In this document: one piece after another, positions 7,417 to 10,800 of the stretch | Numbering within the stretch: the first letter of the stretch is position 1 | Layout: every line of letters starts with the position of its first letter | DNA from: Nitrososphaera sp. | Lineage (GTDB): Archaea > Thermoproteota > Nitrososphaeria > Nitrososphaerales > Nitrososphaeraceae | Assembly (NCBI GenBank): GCA_025929855.1 | Contig: JAICPK010000022.1 | Coordinates: 1 to 10,800, forward strand | Direction of reading: 5' to 3' | DNA length: 10,800 nt | The notes under the pieces: generated by a model | What the model was told of the DNA's origin: nothing | The model's input: only the letters and a program-made list of their open reading frames with translations | The model's database searches: none | Made by a program: the position numbers and the translations under genes

Positions 7417-7569
7417 AATTCCCGTTCATAAGGGACCACCAAGTTGTTAGCTGTACTACTTGCCCCTTTTTACCAAAACCATGCAGCATGTCATATAGAA
7501 GCGCAGAGATGACTATAGAGCAATAGTTGTGGTATCTTTAGCCTGTTTTCAAAAAATCCTTAAACTCCC

Positions 7570-7577
7570 TTTATATT
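7570..7577 (+). promoter_or_regulatory. TATA element of the surface-protein gene
   Basis: TTTATATT matches the archaeal TATA consensus well and is centred about 25-26 bases before the GTG at 7599. The transcript would then start at or beside the GTG, leaderless. This would exclude the in-frame TTG at 7587, which lies upstream of the predicted transcription start. Confidence 0.55.
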
Positions 7578-7598
7578 CTATTTTGATTGATAGTAGAC

Positions 7599-8342
7599 GT
7601 GGGAAAACATCATTACACGCTTGGAGTTATAGCGCTCGCTTTTATCATATCTGCTAGTTTGCTGCCATCTTCAGTATTTGCTCAACAAGACGCTTCCCAA
7701 CAAGCCAACACTACAGGCACGGATACCTTGTATGGTCAATCTCCAGTACCAACTGACGATACCCCTACAGGGCTAAACGTTACAAGCACAGATGTACCTG
7801 TGCTTCAGCAGGTATCTGAGAAAGGTATCTATCTAGTAGAGCTAAAATGGCCTTTAACCTATACTGATGCAGAGAATTCCCTACAGGTAGAATTAGTATT
7901 CAATAACGCCAGTGCTCCACCCCCTACTAGCGATACAATCCCTCAAAGAGAGGACAACTTAACTGGATCAGGTGTTGAAGATGCACGGACTGTTCCCGAG
8001 GTCCTTGGAGGTGAGCCTATGCATGTCGAAAGCTACGATATGGCAATTTTTACTCCCGATGGCAGAAAATTATGGGAGCAGCTTGACCAGCCAGGGCAAG
8101 GTGGGCGGGCAACGCAGAGAATCGAGCTTGATAGCAACTACACAGGTCCAGTCACAGTGCGTGTAAGCGACATCAGGCCAGGCGATAGTATGGACCAAAC
8201 CGCCAGTGGAGCTGACATGACAGACGCAGTAACATTTACTGTTACAATAGCACCAGAATTCTCACTTGTACCAGTACTGCTTGCTATCGGGATTATAGCT
8301 ACTATTGCTGTAGCTCAGAGGCGTAGGCAGCGGCTTATATAA
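7599..8342 (+). CDS. Secreted protein with PEF(G)-CTERM-like sorting tail
   Basis: About 247 residues from the GTG at 7599; a TTG at 7587 would add four. The N-terminus is a classic signal peptide: KHH, a hydrophobic core (LGVIALAFIISASLL) and likely cleavage after SVFA before QQ. The mature part starts with a Gln/Thr/Ser-rich stretch, then a beta-rich region without cysteines (VYLVELKWPL-like strands; YDMAIFTPDGRKLWEQ near the middle; VTVRVSD near the end). The last 29 residues are PEFS, a hydrophobic span (LVPVLLAIGIIATIAVA) and a basic end (QRRRQRLI). This matches thaumarchaeal PEFG-CTERM tails, thought to be processed by an archaeosortase-type enzyme, with Ser where Gly is usual. Likely extracellular and surface-anchored, or membrane-anchored by the C-terminal span. 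The central domain is not recognised. The PRC-repeat gene starts 46 bases downstream with its own probable promoter. Confidence 0.75.
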   Translation: MGKHHYTLGVIALAFIISASLLPSSVFAQQDASQQANTTGTDTLYGQSPVPTDDTPTGLNVTSTDVPVLQQVSEKGIYLVELKWPLTYTDAENSLQVELVFNNASAPPPTSDTIPQREDNLTGSGVEDARTVPEVLGGEPMHVESYDMAIFTPDGRKLWEQLDQPGQGGRATQRIELDSNYTGPVTVRVSDIRPGDSMDQTASGADMTDAVTFTVTIAPEFSLVPVLLAIGIIATIAVAQRRRQRLI

Positions 8343-8353
8343 GATTAATCTGA

Positions 8354-8366
8354 AATAGATAAAAAT
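8354..8366 (+). promoter_or_regulatory. TATA-like element of the PRC-repeat gene
   Basis: AATAGATAAAAAT is centred about 28 bases before the ATG at 8389, predicting initiation at or next to that ATG. This favours 8389 over the TTG at 8383. It lies just after the stop codon of the upstream gene, so some read-through transcription is also possible. Confidence 0.4.
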
Positions 8367-8388
8367 CGCATGTTCACAGTCTTTGTGT

Positions 8389-9504
8389 ATGAGCGATATC
8401 ATTTCATGGGACAAGGCCATTGGCAAGAAGGTGAAATCAAGTGACGACAAGGACCTTGGCAAGGTTGAAAGCATAACCCTCGATTATATTCAAACAAAAG
8501 AGGGCATGGTATCGAAGACCTATTACTTTATCCCAAAATATCATTTGAGTGGGTACGATGGTGACAAGCTATGGGTTTCAATTACAAAGGACGAAGTAAA
8601 AGCAAAGTTTGAGAGAGAAAATGCGCCTGAGCCGTCTGAATGGGAGACTCAGGAATATAGAGACCGCAGGACAACCATTACGCAGCAGCACCCAGACTTT
8701 GCCACAAACATTCCAGCATACAAGCCTTCTTCAGACATGGTTCAGCTGTCATGGGATAAGATCATTGGCAAGAAGGTGAAATCAAGTGACAAGAAAGATT
8801 TGGGCGACGCAGAAAGCGTTGCAACAGAGTATATCGAGGTCAAGGAGGGAATGATGAGCAAAAAGCACTACTACATCCCCAAGTACTACATTCAAGGCTT
8901 TGACGGCGACACCTTGTACACCTCCCTCACAAAGGATGAGATCAAAGATCGCTTTGAGCGCGATAGTCCACCGTCTCCTTCAGAGTCACAAACTCCAGAA
9001 TACCAAGAGCGGATGCAGCAAGTAGAATCTGCCCATCCACAATTTGTTCACGGCGTGCCTTTGATGGCAAAAGAACCCTCAACTGAGATTTCAGTTGACT
9101 ACTCTGGCACAACATACGACATACCATGGGATCAACTGATCCACAAGCACGCTAGGACGACTGATAAGGTAGAGATAGGATACGTTGAAAGGATTGGCAA
9201 TGAGTTCATTGTGGTAAGAGAGGGTGTATCAACTGTTCACATCTATTATATTCCCAAGACCTATATCCGTGATTACGACGGAAGCGAGCTTTGGATAGAT
9301 GCGCCGAGCGGCCTTGTCAGATCCAAGTTTGAGAAAGAGACTGAGCCTTCAGCTGAGGAGCTTCGAGCCATGGCAATAGAAGCTCCGCGTTATAAAAGGG
9401 GCGAGCCGCAGACGCAGCGCAAGGAAGAAACCGATACGATCTCAGTAGAAACAGAAATTGACCTAGAGCAGAGCGGTACGGAAAAAAATACAGAGCGTGC
9501 CTAA
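8389..9504 (+). CDS. Protein with three PRC-barrel-like repeats
   Basis: 371 residues from ATG 8389; an in-frame TTG at 8383 would add two. Three tandem units of about 72 residues are visible: 5-76 (ISWDKAIGKKVKSSDDKDLG), 120-191 (LSWDKIIGKKVKSSDKKDLG) and 245-316 (IPWDQLIHKHARTTDKVEIG). Each has a conserved W-D, an IG(K)-type turn followed by K..S/T-D...(L/I)G, then YY(F/I)IPK, (G/D)(F/Y)DG and a KFE/RFE end. This resembles PRC-barrel or DUF2171-like small beta-barrels, which in other proteins serve RNA or protein binding. Spacers of about 43 and 53 residues carry PEPSEWETQEY and PSPSESQTPEY, similar to each other, so the duplicated unit is about 115 residues. The tail after 317 is charged and low in complexity. 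No signal peptide or membrane span is present, so it is probably cytosolic. Function unknown. Confidence 0.78.
   Translation: MSDIISWDKAIGKKVKSSDDKDLGKVESITLDYIQTKEGMVSKTYYFIPKYHLSGYDGDKLWVSITKDEVKAKFERENAPEPSEWETQEYRDRRTTITQQHPDFATNIPAYKPSSDMVQLSWDKIIGKKVKSSDKKDLGDAESVATEYIEVKEGMMSKKHYYIPKYYIQGFDGDTLYTSLTKDEIKDRFERDSPPSPSESQTPEYQERMQQVESAHPQFVHGVPLMAKEPSTEISVDYSGTTYDIPWDQLIHKHARTTDKVEIGYVERIGNEFIVVREGVSTVHIYYIPKTYIRDYDGSELWIDAPSGLVRSKFEKETEPSAEELRAMAIEAPRYKRGEPQTQRKEETDTISVETEIDLEQSGTEKNTERA
8419..8445 (+). repeat. 27-base exact repeat, copy 1 (PRC unit 1)
   Basis: These 27 bases encode the IGKKVKSSD part of the first PRC-like unit and recur identically at 8764-8790, an offset of 345 bases (115 codons). 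The surrounding codons differ between the copies, so this stretch is the best conserved remnant of a gene-internal duplication. Confidence 0.85.
8764..8790 (+). repeat. 27-base exact repeat, copy 2 (PRC unit 2)
   Basis: Identical to 8419-8445. The third unit has no such match (HKHARTTD at the same place), so units 1 and 2 are the most closely related pair. Confidence 0.85.
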
Positions 9505-9517
9505 TCTGCGCTATCTG

Positions 9518-10219
9518 TTAGGCTACTCTTATCACTAAGGAGTAATTTACAAGCCACTCTCTGTGCTTCTTGTAATCGGGGTCAGCTTCCTTTACTAGCT
9601 GCCAGAATTGGCGTGAGTGATCAAACTCTATTAGGTGCATAAGCTCATGGATCATAACATAGTTAATGACATTAGGCGGGGCTGCGGATAGCAGAAGGTT
9701 GAAATGCAGATTCCCCTTTTTTGAACAGCTGGCCCACCTCGACTTTTGACTCTTTATCGATACTTTGTTATACTTGACATTAAACCTACTTGCAAGCACT
9801 GGAAGTCGGTTTGCAATTATTCTGGCAGTCTGCTGCTTGTACCATTCGCACATATGCTGTTTATATCTGCGCATATCAGTAACATGAAATGTTATCAGTT
9901 TAAAAGCATCACTGATCATCGTTGACGGCTGCCGATCCTTTACTACATGGAATCGATACCTGCTGCCGAGGAAATAGATGGTATATGGCTCAAGTCCTCT
10001 GCAGCGCTCTTTTAATTTGCCATAGTATTGGGAGGTCTTTAGTATCCAGTCGCGTTTTGAAGCAACAAAGATCTCAAGCTCTTTGGCATTGTAGTTCAGT
10101 GGTACAATTGCCTGCACGCCATTCATGCCGGATACCAGGCGCAACCTCTTTGTCCGCTTGTTTGGGCAGATATCAATTCTAATGGTCGTGTTCTCGGTAA
10201 AAACAACTGACAGAGACAA
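9518..10219 (-). CDS. YgjP/DUF45-type zinc metallopeptidase (SprT-like fold)
   Basis: 233 residues with a TTG start. HELMH at 191-195 is the zincin active site: H191 and H195 bind zinc and E192 is the catalytic base; H201 in FDHSRQFW is the expected third ligand. Upstream, SQKSRWASCSKKGNLHFN at 157-174 matches the K.RWGSCS..GNI.LN signature of YgjP-like (DUF45) proteins, and PDYKKHREWL at 214-223 the usual C-terminal element. The N-terminal half is the beta-rich region common to the family (RLRLVSGMNGVQAIVP). No signal peptide or membrane span is present, so it is probably cytosolic; natural substrates of the family are poorly known. The next possible start is M32, which would cut into the conserved N-terminal domain, so the TTG at 10219 is preferred. 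It faces the PRC-repeat gene tail to tail with 13 bases between stops. Confidence 0.85.
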   Translation of the reverse strand: MSLSVVFTENTTIRIDICPNKRTKRLRLVSGMNGVQAIVPLNYNAKELEIFVASKRDWILKTSQYYGKLKERCRGLEPYTIYFLGSRYRFHVVKDRQPSTMISDAFKLITFHVTDMRRYKQHMCEWYKQQTARIIANRLPVLASRFNVKYNKVSIKSQKSRWASCSKKGNLHFNLLLSAAPPNVINYVMIHELMHLIEFDHSRQFWQLVKEADPDYKKHREWLVNYSLVIRVA

Positions 10220-10250
10220 TCCACAGATTTAGTTTTGACAGTTGTTAAAG

Positions 10251-10264
10251 AATTTTATGTAAAA
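10251..10264 (-). promoter_or_regulatory. Possible TATA element of the metallopeptidase gene
   Basis: TTTTACATAAAATT on the - strand is centred roughly 37 bases before the TTG at 10219, leaving a leader of about 10 nt. It is a weaker match than the other promoters, in a generally AT-rich stretch. Confidence 0.35.
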
Positions 10265-10558
10265 AAAGATACACTTGATTGCAATTTTTCCTTTCTCCAA
10301 ATACGCACGAATATAGAATAAATGCCTGGCATATAGATGCACTTGACCTTAACTAGGGGATATGTGAATAGAGCACTTGGTGAAGATATTAGTTCGCTAC
10401 TAGCACACTGTTGATACCTTTGTTGTGCAGTCGAACCACTTTCATTATTTTGTGGACCTGAAAAGCAATAACAATAAATTTTATCACTTGTGACGGAGAG
10501 GTACTAGTTGTTAAGATCATTCAATAGAAAAATTTATGATAACATTGCATATTATCCT

Positions 10559-10569
10559 TTTTAATAAAA
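10559..10569 (+). promoter_or_regulatory. TATA element of the last gene
   Basis: TTTTAATAAAA is centred about 27 bases before the ATG at 10592, again predicting a leaderless transcript. No Shine-Dalgarno site precedes the start. Confidence 0.5.
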
Positions 10570-10591
10570 TGAATTCAAGCTAGAGAATATC

Positions 10592-10800
10592 ATGGTGTCA
10601 GGCAAGTATTTCAACAAAGGCGTCAAATCTTTGGATTCTCCTCATGTTGGACATGTTGTGAGAGAAACATCAGACAAGATTGTGGTCTTTGGCGAAGGCG
10701 ACGATAGATATGATATTCCAAAAGACAAGATTAGATTTGCAGCAGCCAATGTTTTAATTGACTTACCATTCCATGAAATTGTAAAGAACTACAAAGTAAG
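10592..10800 (+). CDS. PRC-barrel/DUF2171-like protein, N-terminal part only
   Basis: The first 69 codons are in the window; the gene continues past 10800. The visible part reads as one PRC-barrel-like unit: a VKSLDSPHVGHVVRETSDKI segment at 11-30 (short strand, turn, G-H-V-V strand), VVFGEGDDRYDIPKDKI at 31-47, then a stretch ending HEIVKNYKV. The YDIPKDKI segment parallels the YYIPK motif of the three-repeat protein at 8389-9504, so both may belong to one family, but they are clearly diverged. ATG 10592 is preferred over the adjacent in-frame GTG (10595) because of the TATA element 27 bases upstream. No signal peptide is present. Function unknown. Confidence 0.65.
   Translation, partial: MVSGKYFNKGVKSLDSPHVGHVVRETSDKIVVFGEGDDRYDIPKDKIRFAAANVLIDLPFHEIVKNYKV

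Larger units (their letters stand above)
10220..10591. other. 372-base region without a supported gene
   Basis: An AT-rich divergent spacer between the metallopeptidase and the last gene. It carries the probable promoters of both, plus a 25-codon + strand ORF at 10337-10414 (MHLTLTRGYVNRALGEDISS, then LLAHC) with a TATA-like AATATAGAAT about 26 bases before its ATG. A small GCAT...ATGC hairpin lies near 10329-10340. No tRNA, terminator hairpin or repeat array is seen. Confidence 0.45.

Noticed and set aside
7587..7589. TTG as start of the surface protein
   Set aside because: It would lie upstream of the transcription start predicted from the TATA element at 7570-7577; GTG 7599 fits better and keeps the signal peptide.
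8383..8385. TTG as start of the PRC-repeat protein
   Set aside because: It adds only Met-Cys before an in-frame ATG at 8389 that fits the TATA spacing.
10427..10440. GGTTCGACTGC on the - strand, tRNA T-loop-like
   Set aside because: Only a three-pair stem with a mismatch at the loop closing pair, and no other tRNA arms or acceptor stem nearby.
1..10800. CRISPR array, insertion sequence, phage or defence genes
   Set aside because: No regularly spaced repeats, no terminal inverted repeats with a transposase, and every sizeable gene belongs to housekeeping or thaumarchaeal core-like families.

Overview
The window looks like a piece of an ammonia-oxidising-type thaumarchaeal (Nitrososphaerales-like) chromosome. 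Three things point there: an archaeal set of information-processing genes (multi-OB-fold RPA, Lhr-type helicase, archaeal-type TyrRS); a secreted protein ending in a PEF(G)-CTERM-like tail; and TATA elements centred about 26 bp before start codons, the layout of leaderless archaeal promoters. No rRNA, tRNA, CRISPR array, insertion sequence or phage gene is visible. The genus cannot be fixed from the sequence alone.

Layout. From 1 to 2835 (+) there is a short promoter and leader, then RPA (82-1542), then a GCS2-type glutamate-cysteine-ligase-like enzyme (GTG start, 1579-2835), probably one transcript. From 2935 to 5860 (-) there is a 54-residue single-span membrane protein (5696-5860) whose 3' part overlaps, in another frame, the start of a 945-residue Lhr helicase (2935-5772). 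A 395-base stretch without a convincing gene (5861-6255) follows. Tyrosyl-tRNA synthetase lies at 6256-7305 (-). A 293-base divergent region leads into two genes on the + strand: the PEF-CTERM-like surface protein (7599-8342) and a protein of three PRC-barrel-like repeats (8389-9504). A YgjP/DUF45-type metallopeptidase faces it (9518-10219, -), with 13 bases between the two stop codons. After a 372-base gap a second, single-unit PRC-barrel-like gene starts at 10592 and runs off the window.

How the genes relate. RPA and Lhr are both nucleic-acid maintenance proteins but lie in convergent units, and TyrRS is translational housekeeping. The GCS2-like enzyme suggests a gamma-glutamyl or related amino-acid ligation, substrate unknown. 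The right half combines a surface protein, two PRC-barrel-like proteins and a peptidase without an obvious shared pathway. I see no defence island or clearly new multi-gene system. The most unusual items are the overlapping small membrane ORF and Lhr start, in which one CAA/AAC run is read as Gln in one frame and Asn in the other, and the internally duplicated PRC-barrel protein, whose first two repeats still share 27 identical bases.
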